NCBI RefSeq assembly: GCF_032399705.1
Contig: NZ_CP135922.1
Location: 4,154,001-4,218,000 of the forward strand
Reading direction: 5' to 3'
DNA: 64,000 nucleotides
DNA from: Paenibacillus sp. BIC5C1
GTDB lineage: Bacteria; Bacillota; Bacilli; Paenibacillales; Paenibacillaceae
Shown: positions 35,208 through 44,715 of the stretch, in pieces
Layout: the number at the start of each line of letters is the position of its first letter
Numbering within the stretch: position 1 is the stretch's first letter
Position numbers and translations under genes: made by a program
The notes under the pieces: model-generated
Told to the model about the DNA's origin: nothing
Database searches by the model: none
What the model saw: the letters and a program-made list of their open reading frames with translations, nothing else

Positions 35208-36104
35208 CTAGTACTCAACATCACTGCCGAGATATTTAAACTGAATAAAGGAAATGACGCCAATGACCAGAGCCAGAATAACACCCATGGCTGAAGCAAT
35301 GCCGAAATTCCCCAGCATAAACGCCTGCTCATATACCCCGTACATGACAGTCGATGTGGAATACATTGGTCCCCCTGAAGTGAGGAGCTGGATGATGGCG
35401 AATACCTGGAAGGTATTAATCGTCGTGATGACGATAATGTACAGGTTGGTTGGCATCAGCATAGGCCACAAAATATTTTTGAAAATCTGCCAGCTGTTGG
35501 CCCGGTCCATTTGGGCGGCTTCAATATATGATTTGGGGATATTGCCAAGAGAAGCCACATATAGAATAATCGGCTGTCCCACTGACGTTGTTATAAGAAC
35601 TACAATGATAGAAAGCAGCGCTGTTCGTGTATCACCGAGCCAACTGATCGGCTCCATGCCGAACAAACTGGTGATGTAGTTGAGAATTCCATAATTCGAA
35701 TGGTAGATGGATGCCCAGACAACGGTAATGCTGACCACGGAAGATACGGCAGGGAGATAAAATACACCTCGAAACAAGGAGCGTAATCCTTCAGATTTTT
35801 TATAAATCATCATCGCAACGAAAAGCGAAAAGATCACCACAACGGGAACCGCGATCAGAACAATGAGCAACGTATTCCACATCGATTTACCGAAAGTCGC
35901 ATCCTGGAAAAGAGTCTGGTAATTCTCCAAACCTATAAAGTCAAAGTCGCGAAGCGTGTATGAGAAAAAGCTGATATAGATGCCCTTCAGCATGGGATAG
36001 GCAACGAATACACTAAAGAAGGCCAGTGCCGGAAGCAAGAACAAGTAACTTGCAATCCAGTCACGCCAGATATGCTGCTTCTTTTGAAAGAATGTAAAAT
36101 CCAT
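35208..36104 (-). CDS. ABC permease (MalF type), second importer of the nan locus
   Basis: A 298-residue permease starting at the ATG at 36104 behind AGAAGGGA; a longer reading from 36170 runs through the intercistronic hairpin and is unlikely. It has six helices. The EAA loop is SYIEAAQMDRANSWQIFKNI near 196-215 and the late loop LLTSGGPMYSTSTVMYGVYE. Note R in place of the conserved G of the EAA motif (AAQMDRA). Partner of 34305-35195. Confidence 0.88.
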   Translation of the reverse strand: MDFTFFQKKQHIWRDWIASYLFLLPALAFFSVFVAYPMLKGIYISFFSYTLRDFDFIGLENYQTLFQDATFGKSMWNTLLIVLIAVPVVVIFSLFVAMMIYKKSEGLRSLFRGVFYLPAVSSVVSITVVWASIYHSNYGILNYITSLFGMEPISWLGDTRTALLSIIVVLITTSVGQPIILYVASLGNIPKSYIEAAQMDRANSWQIFKNILWPMLMPTNLYIIVITTINTFQVFAIIQLLTSGGPMYSTSTVMYGVYEQAFMLGNFGIASAMGVILALVIGVISFIQFKYLGSDVEY

Positions 36105-36129
36105 TATGTCCCTTCTTTCTTCACTTCTT

Positions 36130-36179
36130 GACTGAGGAGAAGCGTGTATAGAATCACACGCTGTCTCCATATCTCAGTC
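36130..36179 (-). terminator. Intercistronic hairpin after the second binding-protein gene
   Basis: GACTGAG, GGAG and GCGTGT pair in order with ACACGC, CTCC and CTCAGTC, a 50-base structure two bases past the stop codon. No T-run follows, so it is more likely an mRNA stabiliser than a full terminator. Confidence 0.65.
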
Positions 36180-36181
36180 TC

Positions 36182-37579
36182 CTATTTTGCTGCTGTGTTC
36201 GCTGTTTTTGCTTTGGCAATGGCATCATTGGCTTTGGTAGCAAATGCGTTCAAAGCTTCTTCTCCTGTAGCAGATCCCAATAAGGCGCGCTGCAATTCAG
36301 GGAACCAGAACGTACGAACTTCTGCATATCCATCCGCAATGGTTGGCGGATCCGTTACGAATTTGCGGGCAAGCTCGGAGTACGTGTATTCAGGGTCGTC
36401 ATACAGTCCGGTCACTGAGTTGCGAACGGATAATCCGCCCGTCTGAATCAGGCTTTTTTTGCCCCACTCCGGATCATTGGCTACAAAATCAATAAATGTT
36501 TTGGAAGCTGCAATTTTGGCTTCATCGTCATTATTAAAGATCGCCATCCCGCCAAGATAGGGTTCCAGCTTCGGTTCACTTCCATCCAGTGTCGGATACG
36601 GCAGAAGAACATCTTCAAACTCCGCTTGTTTGAGAGGTGCATTTTGTGCGCGGAGTACGGCTGAGTAGTTAATGCTGAACGCCAGCTTCCCCTGAAGGAA
36701 CAAATCATTGACATCTGCCGCAGCCAGAGAAGCAGAGCCGGATACAACAAGACCATCTTTTTGCGCCTGTACGAGCCAGTCCAGCGCTGCCCCCGTCTCT
36801 TTTGTATTGATCGCAACGGAGGTTCCTTCTTCATTCAGGAATCTGGATACGCCCAGATTGGCGAGGTAAGCACGCGTCCCTTGGTCCCCTGCCTGGCTTT
36901 TCGCGTAGAACCCGGAAGGAATGACGTCGGGTGCTTTTTCTTTTACCGCTTCTAACGCTTTCTTGTATTCATCAAACGTCCAGGTACGATCAGGTTTATC
37001 CAGCGGAAGAAGGTCCAGAGCTCCGATCTTTTCAAAAACGGTCTTGTTGACTGCCATCATAAAAGGAGCGGTGTTAATCGGATACATATAAATTTTTTCA
37101 TTCGCCATGGATTGCTTCCAAAATGCGGGGGCAATATCATTTTTGTCCTCGTCGGTAAACATGTCATCCAACGGAGCCAGCAGGTCTTTTTTGGCCCAAT
37201 CAATAATCCGCCCTGGAGCATCATAGATTACATCCGGAGCAGAGTTCGTCGCAATGGCTACGTTCAGTTTTTGAGGTCCCCCGTCAAATGTAATCATCTC
37301 AAGGTTTACCTTGATGTCCGGATGCTTCTGATTGAACGCTTCGATTAACTGTTTCTCGTACTTGCCCACCTCTCCATCCAAGGCTTGATATGTAGGAAAG
37401 TTCCACCACGTGATTTCAACCGGCTTGCTCGTATCCTCCTGTTTTGAAGAAGTATCCTCTTTTCCCCCGCTGTTTTCGTTTGCCCCTCCGCTCTCCTGAT
37501 TGGAACTGCACGCTGCGATCATTGAAACCATCAGAAGCAGGGAAACAAAACCGGTTATCCGTTTCTTCACAGCTATCAT
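36182..37579 (-). CDS. Solute-binding lipoprotein, second importer of the nan locus
   Basis: A 465-residue binding protein. The lipobox SMIAAC places the lipidated Cys at about residue 24. A low-complexity linker rich in S, G, E and K leads into the binding domain (VEITWWNFPTYQ). The start follows AGGAGGAATTCC. It is the first gene of the operon reading through both permeases, with the conserved nan element 87-111 bp upstream, and it is divergent from the YesN/YesM pair at 37813. Its ligand is probably a sialic acid-containing sugar. Confidence 0.9.
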   Translation of the reverse strand: MIAVKKRITGFVSLLLMVSMIAACSSNQESGGANENSGGKEDTSSKQEDTSKPVEITWWNFPTYQALDGEVGKYEKQLIEAFNQKHPDIKVNLEMITFDGGPQKLNVAIATNSAPDVIYDAPGRIIDWAKKDLLAPLDDMFTDEDKNDIAPAFWKQSMANEKIYMYPINTAPFMMAVNKTVFEKIGALDLLPLDKPDRTWTFDEYKKALEAVKEKAPDVIPSGFYAKSQAGDQGTRAYLANLGVSRFLNEEGTSVAINTKETGAALDWLVQAQKDGLVVSGSASLAAADVNDLFLQGKLAFSINYSAVLRAQNAPLKQAEFEDVLLPYPTLDGSEPKLEPYLGGMAIFNNDDEAKIAASKTFIDFVANDPEWGKKSLIQTGGLSVRNSVTGLYDDPEYTYSELARKFVTDPPTIADGYAEVRTFWFPELQRALLGSATGEEALNAFATKANDAIAKAKTANTAAK

Positions 37580-37665
37580 AGGAATTCCTCCTCGTTTGTA
37601 AATACACGAAAAACGTTCTTTTCGTTATCTATCCTCAGAATAATTTAAAATTATGGCATCGCAAA

Positions 37666-37690
37666 TCCCTGGATTTTGATATCAGGGGTT
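37666..37690. promoter_or_regulatory. Conserved nan element upstream of the second importer
   Basis: TCCCTGGATTTTGATATC then AGGGGTT forms a dyad (AATCCCTG / CAGGGGTT). It matches the element at 34241-34265 at about 20 of 24 positions with one base inserted. Likely binding site for the YesN regulator encoded next door. Confidence 0.6.
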
Positions 37691-37812
37691 CATTTCTTAC
37701 TTCTTGACTAAAAATTCGTTTTACATTTCTGTTCTTTTTGTATAATGAATGTAAACGGACTGCTTGTTTCTCTCTTTTGTTTACAAAATCCTTCAGATGC
37801 GAGGTGGTACTC

Positions 37813-39444
37813 ATGTGCAAGCTGCTGATCGTAGAAGATGAACTACTCATTCGCACGGGATTAAAGCACTATTTCCCCTGGCATGAACTGAACGTACACG
37901 AAATTTATGAAGCAGAGAACGGTGCAGATGGGCTCAAGCTTGCCATTGAAGTCGAACCCGATTTCATTATCAGTGACATCCGTATGCCGGAAATGAACGG
38001 ACTGGAGATGATCGAACGTCTAAGGCCGCTACTTCCTGACACGGTTTATCTGATCCTGACCGGTTACAACGATTTCGAGTATGCGAGACAAGCGATTCAA
38101 CTTGGAAATGTTCATGATTATTTGAACAAACCACTTGTATATGAGGAAAGCATCCAATCCGTTCAATCGGTACTGGAGCTAGTTCAACTGAAGAAAAAGG
38201 AGCGAGAAAGACGTACATTTCTGGAGAAGGAACATCGAAAATGGAAGGAAAGCCTGTTTATGAAGCAATTATTCGATTCGATGGACGATAACGAATTTCC
38301 TGCCGAGATTACGGTTCTTTCCGACCAGAATCACCAAGACGTTATGTATCTCCCCATGGTAATGACGAATATTGCTGTCTATGGCAAGTCTCCTCTGCCT
38401 GTTCAGGAATGGACAAACGAGGTACTTGGCCTCATTGAAAAACATATCGAGACAATACCCATAACAATGGAAGGGGTTTCCACACCAATCCTTTCCTATC
38501 TGAATGAAAATAAAATGTATGTTATTGTGGCATGTGAATTGGAAAACTTAAATGTAAAACCGATCCGTGAGCATTTGCAATACATGAATCTTAATCAGAC
38601 ACACAAAACCTATTTTGCCATCGGTTTCCCCTCTCCTTCATTTCAAAAGATGGGGCAGCAACTCAAGCAGACTGAAGAATTACTGTTATCCCGATTTTGC
38701 CTACCCGAATGCTACTACTTCTCACCTGAACCCGATCGAGTACCCCTTTCTGTCACGACGACGGGTAGCAAACTTGATGGAATGGAAAAAGCAAACCTCT
38801 TGACCGCCTTTGAGAATAAAGACATCCAGAGCATCCGTCAGCTCATTACCGGTTTCTCAAATCATGCTAAAAATCTTCAAGTCATAGTTGACAGTCCGCA
38901 CCAATGGCTCGCCTTTCTTCAGGAACTTGTCAGTGTTATTCTTCGTTATGCTAGTCGGCATCACATCCCTGCCGCTCAAATCTACAGTGAAGATATTGTA
39001 AAACTAAGCTTCATCAACAAATTCCAAAACGCCGAACAGCTGTTCACCTGGCTTGCGGATTGGTCAGTGCAGTTGATTTCCTATACCAATGAAGACGTGA
39101 ATCTTATGGAAAACGCCAAAGACTCGTACGTTTTTTCGGAAATCGAGAACTTCATGAAGCAGCATCTGGATCATGATTTATCTTTACAGATGGTAGCCGA
39201 ACGTTTTTTCTATAACCCCTCTTACCTGAGCCGTTTGTTTAAAACAAAATTAAATAAAAATTACATGACCTACGTTACAGAACTGCGAATTCGTCATGCA
39301 CAGGAATGTCTCAAGGATCCTGGCTTGTTAGTCAGTGACGTGAGTCATATGTGCGGGTACAAAAGCTACAAACATTTTGTAAAAACATTCCGCAGTGTTA
39401 CCCATATGACGCCCACACATTATCGCAAACGAATAGGGATGTGA
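37813..39444 (+). CDS. YesN-type response regulator of the nan locus
   Basis: A 543-residue response regulator. The receiver domain at about 1-125 has D55 in FIISDIRMPEMNG and the Lys region YLNKPLVYEE. The AraC-type helix-turn-helix pair lies at about 445-543 (RFFYNPSYLSRLFKTKLNKN and MCGYKSYKHFVKTFRSVTHM). The ATG at 37813 follows GCGAGGTGG. Its stop overlaps the start region of the kinase gene. Divergent orientation to the second nan importer and the shared nan element support control of this locus. Unlike the pair at 3474-6764, the regulator gene comes first here. Confidence 0.9.
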   Translation: MCKLLIVEDELLIRTGLKHYFPWHELNVHEIYEAENGADGLKLAIEVEPDFIISDIRMPEMNGLEMIERLRPLLPDTVYLILTGYNDFEYARQAIQLGNVHDYLNKPLVYEESIQSVQSVLELVQLKKKERERRTFLEKEHRKWKESLFMKQLFDSMDDNEFPAEITVLSDQNHQDVMYLPMVMTNIAVYGKSPLPVQEWTNEVLGLIEKHIETIPITMEGVSTPILSYLNENKMYVIVACELENLNVKPIREHLQYMNLNQTHKTYFAIGFPSPSFQKMGQQLKQTEELLLSRFCLPECYYFSPEPDRVPLSVTTTGSKLDGMEKANLLTAFENKDIQSIRQLITGFSNHAKNLQVIVDSPHQWLAFLQELVSVILRYASRHHIPAAQIYSEDIVKLSFINKFQNAEQLFTWLADWSVQLISYTNEDVNLMENAKDSYVFSEIENFMKQHLDHDLSLQMVAERFFYNPSYLSRLFKTKLNKNYMTYVTELRIRHAQECLKDPGLLVSDVSHMCGYKSYKHFVKTFRSVTHMTPTHYRKRIGM

Positions 39445-39449
39445 ATGTT

Positions 39450-41258
39450 TTGAACCAGCAGCGGTGGTATCAGCGAATGCATTTCAAGCGTGTAAATCAT
39501 CAAATCTTTGTACTCATGATTTTAATTATCACCATTCCACTTGCCATCATGTCCTGGTTTATTTACCTTTTCTCCGTGCAATCCATCAAAAATGAGTACC
39601 AAAATAGCGCCAACCTCATCCTGAACAATTTGTCTTTCAATATTGATCAATATCTGCAGAGCATTGAAAAAGGCACGCTCACCGCTCAACTGGACAGCAG
39701 TCTTCAGGATTCTCTTTACCGCTGGCTGCAGCATCCGGAAGAGGATCAAAACTATCAATACCGAAATGTCATTGAGCAATTCGTCAGTACCATTGAGATT
39801 ACGATTAAAAATGTGGATAGCGTCCAGATATATGCAGGCAATCGGGTGTTCTACTCCGCCGATTTTAATCGTTACAGCTATGTGGAAACAGACTTTCTGA
39901 GCAAACCCTGGTATCAGGAGATCCTAAAAGCAAAAGGGAAAATTGTTCTTTTTGGCACACATAAACCTTTTCATCGTATTGGGGGAGATCAGGATCAGTC
40001 GGTCATTTCCATCGGCAGAGTCATTAATGTGACCGGAAGCAAACGTCCGCTAGGTGTCATACTTGTCGATCTGCGCCCGGACTCTCTTAAGGAAATTCTC
40101 AAGCTTTCCGAAAATAGCAATCAAAGCTTCATCATTGTTGATGAAAACGGAAATACCGTATATGCATCTGCGAGAAATGATTCAATGAATGTTGCTGATG
40201 GCAAGGAAATCATGCTGGAGAAGTCCGTATTGGAACAGGTTAGAAGGGATACATCGGGCAATTTTTACGCAACAATTCAGGGCACCCCCTCGTATCTTAA
40301 TTTTGTTACTTCCGATTATTCCGGTTGGAAAGTCATTCAGTATGTGGATGAAAAACAAATGACCAAAAACGCGGATCTTCTTCGCTTCATTTTGCTTGGT
40401 TTTGCCGTATGCTCGTTACTTGTTGCCTTGTTATTTTTGGTGATTCTGTCTGCCAGAGTTACCAAACCGATTATTTGGCTAAGCAGACAAGTACGCACCG
40501 TTGGATCGGGCAACCTGGATATCCAGCTCAATACAAATCGTAAAGATGAGTTCGGGATCTTGTATCAAGGGATAAGCAAAATGGCTGAAGATTTGAAGGA
40601 CCATATTGAAAAGTCATCACATATGATAGCCCAGCAAAAAATAGCACAATACGGCGCATTAAAGAGTCAGATTAATCCTCATTTTCTGGCGAATGCGCTG
40701 GAATCCATCCAAATGAAAGCCGTAATCTCAGGTCAACGTGATATCGGTGAGATGATCGGACTGCTGGGCAGAATGTTCAGGGTCCATATTCAAACCGGCA
40801 AGGAATTAGTCCCGTTGGAAGAGGAACTTGCCCATACGCGTCTGTATGTGCAAATCCAGCAAATGCGTTTTGGAGATAAACTGATTTATCGTGAAACATG
40901 TGATCCTCAAGCACTCAAATTACCTGTTGTACATTTTTCATTGCAACCACTTATTGAGAATGCCATTGTCCATGGACTTGAGCATAAAAAAGGAATTGGC
41001 CATCTGGAGATCACTGCTGAAATCACAGGCCAAACGATGCGAATTGAAATCAGGGATGATGGGGTTGGCATCCAGGAAGAGCAACTGCTCGAAATGAGGA
41101 ATACGTTGCAAGATCCGGCAAGCAGCCTGGATATGGAGCATATTGGCATCAAAAATGTTCATGACCGAATCCAATATCATTTTGGTGAAATCTACGGCCT
41201 TGAGATTGAAAGTGATCCGGCTGTCGGTACCACGATTACGATCATGTACCCCGCGTAA
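39450..41258 (+). CDS. YesM-type sensor histidine kinase of the nan locus
   Basis: A 602-residue sensor kinase read from the TTG at 39450, ten bases after AGGGA; an ATG at 39477 is a fallback. Helix 1 is at about 20-43, a Cache-like extracellular domain at about 45-305, helix 2 at about 310-334, then HAMP. The phosphoacceptor His is H411 in SQINPHFLANALESI. N box PLIENAIVHGLEHK and G box RDDGVGIQEEQL follow. It presumably senses sialic acid, or the loaded binding protein, outside the cell. Confidence 0.88.
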   Translation: MNQQRWYQRMHFKRVNHQIFVLMILIITIPLAIMSWFIYLFSVQSIKNEYQNSANLILNNLSFNIDQYLQSIEKGTLTAQLDSSLQDSLYRWLQHPEEDQNYQYRNVIEQFVSTIEITIKNVDSVQIYAGNRVFYSADFNRYSYVETDFLSKPWYQEILKAKGKIVLFGTHKPFHRIGGDQDQSVISIGRVINVTGSKRPLGVILVDLRPDSLKEILKLSENSNQSFIIVDENGNTVYASARNDSMNVADGKEIMLEKSVLEQVRRDTSGNFYATIQGTPSYLNFVTSDYSGWKVIQYVDEKQMTKNADLLRFILLGFAVCSLLVALLFLVILSARVTKPIIWLSRQVRTVGSGNLDIQLNTNRKDEFGILYQGISKMAEDLKDHIEKSSHMIAQQKIAQYGALKSQINPHFLANALESIQMKAVISGQRDIGEMIGLLGRMFRVHIQTGKELVPLEEELAHTRLYVQIQQMRFGDKLIYRETCDPQALKLPVVHFSLQPLIENAIVHGLEHKKGIGHLEITAEITGQTMRIEIRDDGVGIQEEQLLEMRNTLQDPASSLDMEHIGIKNVHDRIQYHFGEIYGLEIESDPAVGTTITIMYPA

Positions 41259-41327
41259 GAAAGTCGCAGAATGGAGGAACACTTGTTCAGTAGACCTCTT
41301 TCTCCCTCCCCTATCACATCAAACAAA

Positions 41328-41355
41328 GGCAGCCATCCAAATGGATTAGGCTGCC
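41328..41355. terminator. Bidirectional terminator
   Basis: GGCAGCC-ATCC pairs with GGAT-(TA)-GGCTGCC around a short loop. T-rich tails on both strands. It lies between the converging kinase and aminotransferase genes. Confidence 0.8.
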
Positions 41356-41380
41356 ATAACGTTTTATTTATTTCATGCTG

Positions 41381-42733
41381 TTACATCCCAAACGCTGCTT
41401 TCACCGTATCCACCAAAAACGTCAGGTCATCCTCTGTTGAGGAAAGTGGCGGAGCGATAATCAGGACATTGCTGAAGCCAGGAATAGTGTCTCCATTTTT
41501 ACCGATGATGACCCCTTTTTGCTTGCAAGCTGCGATGATTGAACCGACAAAGGCGTCGGACGCCGGTACTTTTGTTTCTTTATCTTCAACGAGTTCGATA
41601 CCATACAAAAAGCCTACCCCGCGAACTTCACCTACATTGGCGTGAGCCACAAGTGAATGCAATCCACTTAAAAATGTATTGCTCTGAGATTCAACTTTAG
41701 CTACGATATTGTCCCGTTCAATAATTTCTATGTTTTTGAGCGCTACTGCACAGGAAGCCGGATGTCCGCCATAGGTGGAAACGTGCCTGAACTGATTGTT
41801 ATGCCCCGCGCCTTTGAAACTCTCGTAGATCTCCGCTTTCACTGCTGTTGCCCCAAGCGGCAAATAACCACTCGTCAGCCCTTTCGCCATCGTGATGATG
41901 TCTGGCTGAACGCCCTCGTAATGCATGAAGCCGAACATTTTGCCCGTGCGACCATATCCCGAAACCACTTCATCCATGATGAGCAGCACATCGTATTTCT
42001 CACAAATCTCGGCGACACGTTGCAAATAACCGTCAGATGGAATAATGACCCCGCCACCGGAAATGAAGGGTTCCATGATGACACCTGCGACGCTATCCGC
42101 TCCTTCCCACACAATCATTTCCTCCAGCATATGGGCAGCGATGATATCCGCTTCCGGTGTATCCCCGAATGGCGACCGGTAACGATATGGAGGCTGTACA
42201 TGCAGGAATCCTGGTGCAGGAGGGTCGTACCGATGCCGACGATTGGCTTGAGCGGTTGCGCTTAATGCCCCTAACGTATTGCCATGGTAAGCCCGATATC
42301 TGGAGATGAATTTATACTTCCCGGGATTGCCGTTTTGCGCATGGTATTGACGTGCAATTTTGAACGCGGTCTCATTCGCCTCTGATCCACTGTTGGAGAA
42401 AAAGGTCTTATAATCTCCCCCTCCCAACAATTCACTGATTTTTGCCGCAAGCTCGATGGCAGGCTCGTGACTTATGGTTAAGGGAGAATAGGACAATTTC
42501 ATCATTTGCGCTGCTGCGGCATCCGCGATTTCCTTGCGTCCATGCCCCAGATTTAAGCACCATAATCCCGAAACACCATCGAAATAGCGATTGCCGTCTA
42601 TATCCGTGAACCAGGAACCTTCGCCGGATGCCGCAATGACAGGATTGGCTCCCTCTATGTCTTTATAGAGTGCATGCCATAAATGCTGCTGATCTTTTTC
42701 AATCAATGTACGTGTCTCTTCTTTTGTTTTCAA
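41381..42733 (-). CDS. Class III aminotransferase, taurine-pyruvate type
   Basis: A 450-residue PLP enzyme. Cofactor contacts are FFSNSGSEANE (about 111-121), the DEVVSGYGRTG loop near 245 and the Schiff-base Lys in ITMAKGLTSGYLPLGA (about K272). Blocks such as QHLWHALY, GVIIGKNGDTIPGF and the SPALI-like APPLSS resemble taurine-pyruvate aminotransferase (Tpa) as I remember it. Beta-alanine or GABA transaminases are the alternatives. The next gene encodes alanine dehydrogenase, which would recycle the alanine made and free ammonium. TTG start behind GGGGGAGGAAATG. Last gene of its transcript. Confidence 0.75.
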   Translation of the reverse strand: MKTKEETRTLIEKDQQHLWHALYKDIEGANPVIAASGEGSWFTDIDGNRYFDGVSGLWCLNLGHGRKEIADAAAAQMMKLSYSPLTISHEPAIELAAKISELLGGGDYKTFFSNSGSEANETAFKIARQYHAQNGNPGKYKFISRYRAYHGNTLGALSATAQANRRHRYDPPAPGFLHVQPPYRYRSPFGDTPEADIIAAHMLEEMIVWEGADSVAGVIMEPFISGGGVIIPSDGYLQRVAEICEKYDVLLIMDEVVSGYGRTGKMFGFMHYEGVQPDIITMAKGLTSGYLPLGATAVKAEIYESFKGAGHNNQFRHVSTYGGHPASCAVALKNIEIIERDNIVAKVESQSNTFLSGLHSLVAHANVGEVRGVGFLYGIELVEDKETKVPASDAFVGSIIAACKQKGVIIGKNGDTIPGFSNVLIIAPPLSSTEDDLTFLVDTVKAAFGM

Positions 42734-42756
42734 GTCATTTCCTCCCCCGGAATGAA

Positions 42757-43893
42757 TTAAGATACTGCAATGACTTCTTTCGTGATCATCGTCTCAAGAG
42801 GCGTAAATGGCAAATTCATGGCTTGTGCTACAGCATGGAATGTGACCTCGCCCTTATACGTATTAACCCCTTTGGCTACCGCCGGATTGTTCAACACGGC
42901 TTGTTCAAATCCCTGGCTCGCAATAAACAGCCCATATTGACTTGTTGCATTCGTTAAAGCGTAGGTCGCGGTTCTGGCGACAGCTCCCGGCATGTTGGCC
43001 ACGGAATAATGAATCACGCCATGCTTTACGTAAGTAGGCTGATCGTGGGTGGTTGTATGGTCAACGGTTTCAATGGAACCTCCCTGATCAATGGCAACAT
43101 CGACGACGACAGAGCCGGGCTCCATCTGCTTAATCATGCTTTCAGTGACAAGTTGCGGAGCTCTGGCACCCGGGATCAGTACTGCACCGATGAGCAGATC
43201 CGCTTTCTTTACTTCCTCCGCAATGTGGAAACGATTCGATATAACGGTTTGCACACGCCCTTCGAACAGATCGTCGAGCTGTCTGAGCCGCTCCGGATTG
43301 ACGTCGAGAATCGTCACGTTAGCGCCCAGTCCAACCGCCATCTTCGCTGCGTTTGTTCCGACAACGCCGCCACCAATAATGACCACATTGGCCGGTTTTA
43401 CTCCAGGAACACCACTAATCAGCACACCTTTTCCGCCTTGGAATTTTTCAAGGGAATGCACGCCCACTTGAACAGACATTCTTCCAGCCACTTCACTCAT
43501 CGGTGTCAAAAGTGGCAAGGAGCCATTGCCAAGCTGAATGGTTTCATAAGCGATAGCTGTTACTTTATTCTCCATAAGTTTATGGGTTAATTCCGGTTCC
43601 GCCGCAAGATGCAAATACGTGAATAAAATCAAATTTTCACGAAAATAAATGAATTCGTCCTGTTGAGGCTCCTTCACCTTCATAACCATCTCCGCTGACC
43701 AGGCTTCCCGGGCTGTAGAAACGATTGTCGCACCAGCCTGAATATATGCGTCATTGCTAATGCCGCTACCCAACCCCGCACCATCTTCAATCTGTACCGC
43801 ATGTCCCGCATTCACAAACGACAAAACACCTGCCGGGGTAATTGCTACCCGGTTTTCATTGTTTTTGATTTCTTTAGGTACACCTATAATCAT
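42757..43893 (-). CDS. ald: Alanine dehydrogenase
   Basis: A 378-residue NAD-dependent L-alanine dehydrogenase. The start [20 protein letters not shown] and VMKVKEPQ (substrate Lys near 74) are diagnostic, HLAAEPELT holds the catalytic His region, and [18 protein letters not shown] (about 175-192) binds [19 protein letters not shown] is the C-terminal signature. Oxidative deamination of alanine gives pyruvate, ammonium and NADH. Next to a pyruvate-dependent transaminase it forms a cycle that releases amine nitrogen as ammonium. 23 bases separate it from the aminotransferase gene. Confidence 0.95.
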   Translation of the reverse strand: MIIGVPKEIKNNENRVAITPAGVLSFVNAGHAVQIEDGAGLGSGISNDAYIQAGATIVSTAREAWSAEMVMKVKEPQQDEFIYFRENLILFTYLHLAAEPELTHKLMENKVTAIAYETIQLGNGSLPLLTPMSEVAGRMSVQVGVHSLEKFQGGKGVLISGVPGVKPANVVIIGGGVVGTNAAKMAVGLGANVTILDVNPERLRQLDDLFEGRVQTVISNRFHIAEEVKKADLLIGAVLIPGARAPQLVTESMIKQMEPGSVVVDVAIDQGGSIETVDHTTTHDQPTYVKHGVIHYSVANMPGAVARTATYALTNATSQYGLFIASQGFEQAVLNNPAVAKGVNTYKGEVTFHAVAQAMNLPFTPLETMITKEVIAVS

Positions 43894-43922
43894 GTCTCAC
43901 ACACTCCCGATTCGATTTGTAT

Positions 43923-44684
43923 TTAATACAATAACAGAATACCTGTAACAAAAATGATAGAATGCACGACGATCAAAAATGATGTCTCCGATATTTTTTC
44001 ATTCAGCCACTTGCCAGCAAAACCGCCTGCATAAATAAAAGGAATAAACAGTAGCACCAGCAGCAGATTTTGAATGGAGAGCGTTCCAAGAACCAAATAA
44101 GATACAATTTTAATGGAATCCATAACAGCCAGCAGCATCGCAATGTTTGCCGTAAACTGTTTCTTGGAGAAGGATGAATCATGGAGAAACAATACAATCA
44201 GGGGCAGACCGCCTGAGTTCGCGGCTGCGCCCACAAATCCGGATGCAAAGGCGCCCAGTTGATAAAGAATTCGTTTTTGGGTGGTCATGCTGTTACTCAC
44301 CGGTTCACCCGTTGTGACCTTATTTTTCCTTTTACGACTGGCAATGAGCATGACGCCCATTATAATTGCACTAATACCAATGGCTGGTTTCAGAATGTGA
44401 TCATCTACGTAGGCCAGGATGACACTTCCGAAGAGTGTACCTATTAAAGCCATCGGCAGCATTCTGGCAATTAACCTCCACTGAATCGATGCGCGATGCA
44501 CTCTTGCACCTGTAAAATTGCTAAACCACAGAATGGGAGCCAACAGCGTCGTCGCTGTGGCAGAAGAAACGAACAACGTAAGAATTGGATTTAATATCAT
44601 GCCGGCCCCAAAACCAAACCCTACTTTGGCAAGACCGCTAAGTACCGCGAAGAGAATGAGAATTCCTACTAAACCTGCGCCCAT
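43923..44684 (-). CDS. TauE/SafE-family exporter (TSUP)
   Basis: A 253-residue membrane protein with about eight helices, of the sulfite/organosulfonate exporter family (formerly DUF81). N-terminal GLAKVGFGFGAGMILNPIL and the second-half SGFVGAAANSGGLPLIVLFL are the two internal family repeats. Members export sulfite, sulfoacetate (SafE) or other anions. In this operon, with transaminase, Ald and aldehyde dehydrogenase, sulfoacetate export would complete taurine deamination. That substrate is inferred from gene order. Confidence 0.82.
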   Translation of the reverse strand: MGAGLVGILILFAVLSGLAKVGFGFGAGMILNPILTLFVSSATATTLLAPILWFSNFTGARVHRASIQWRLIARMLPMALIGTLFGSVILAYVDDHILKPAIGISAIIMGVMLIASRKRKNKVTTGEPVSNSMTTQKRILYQLGAFASGFVGAAANSGGLPLIVLFLHDSSFSKKQFTANIAMLLAVMDSIKIVSYLVLGTLSIQNLLLVLLFIPFIYAGGFAGKWLNEKISETSFLIVVHSIIFVTGILLLY

Positions 44685-44715
44685 TCCTTCTCAGCTCCTT
44701 ATACGTTCCTTCGAT

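Noticed and set aside
37580-37640. cre site in ACGAAAAACGTTCTTTTCG upstream of the second nan importer
   Set aside because: Four mismatches to the cre consensus.
41381-42733. Beta-alanine or putrescine aminotransferase as the first choice for this gene
   Set aside because: Possible by fold, but alanine dehydrogenase and a TauE/SafE exporter in the same transcript and the C-terminal PGF block fit taurine-pyruvate aminotransferase better; kept as the alternative.
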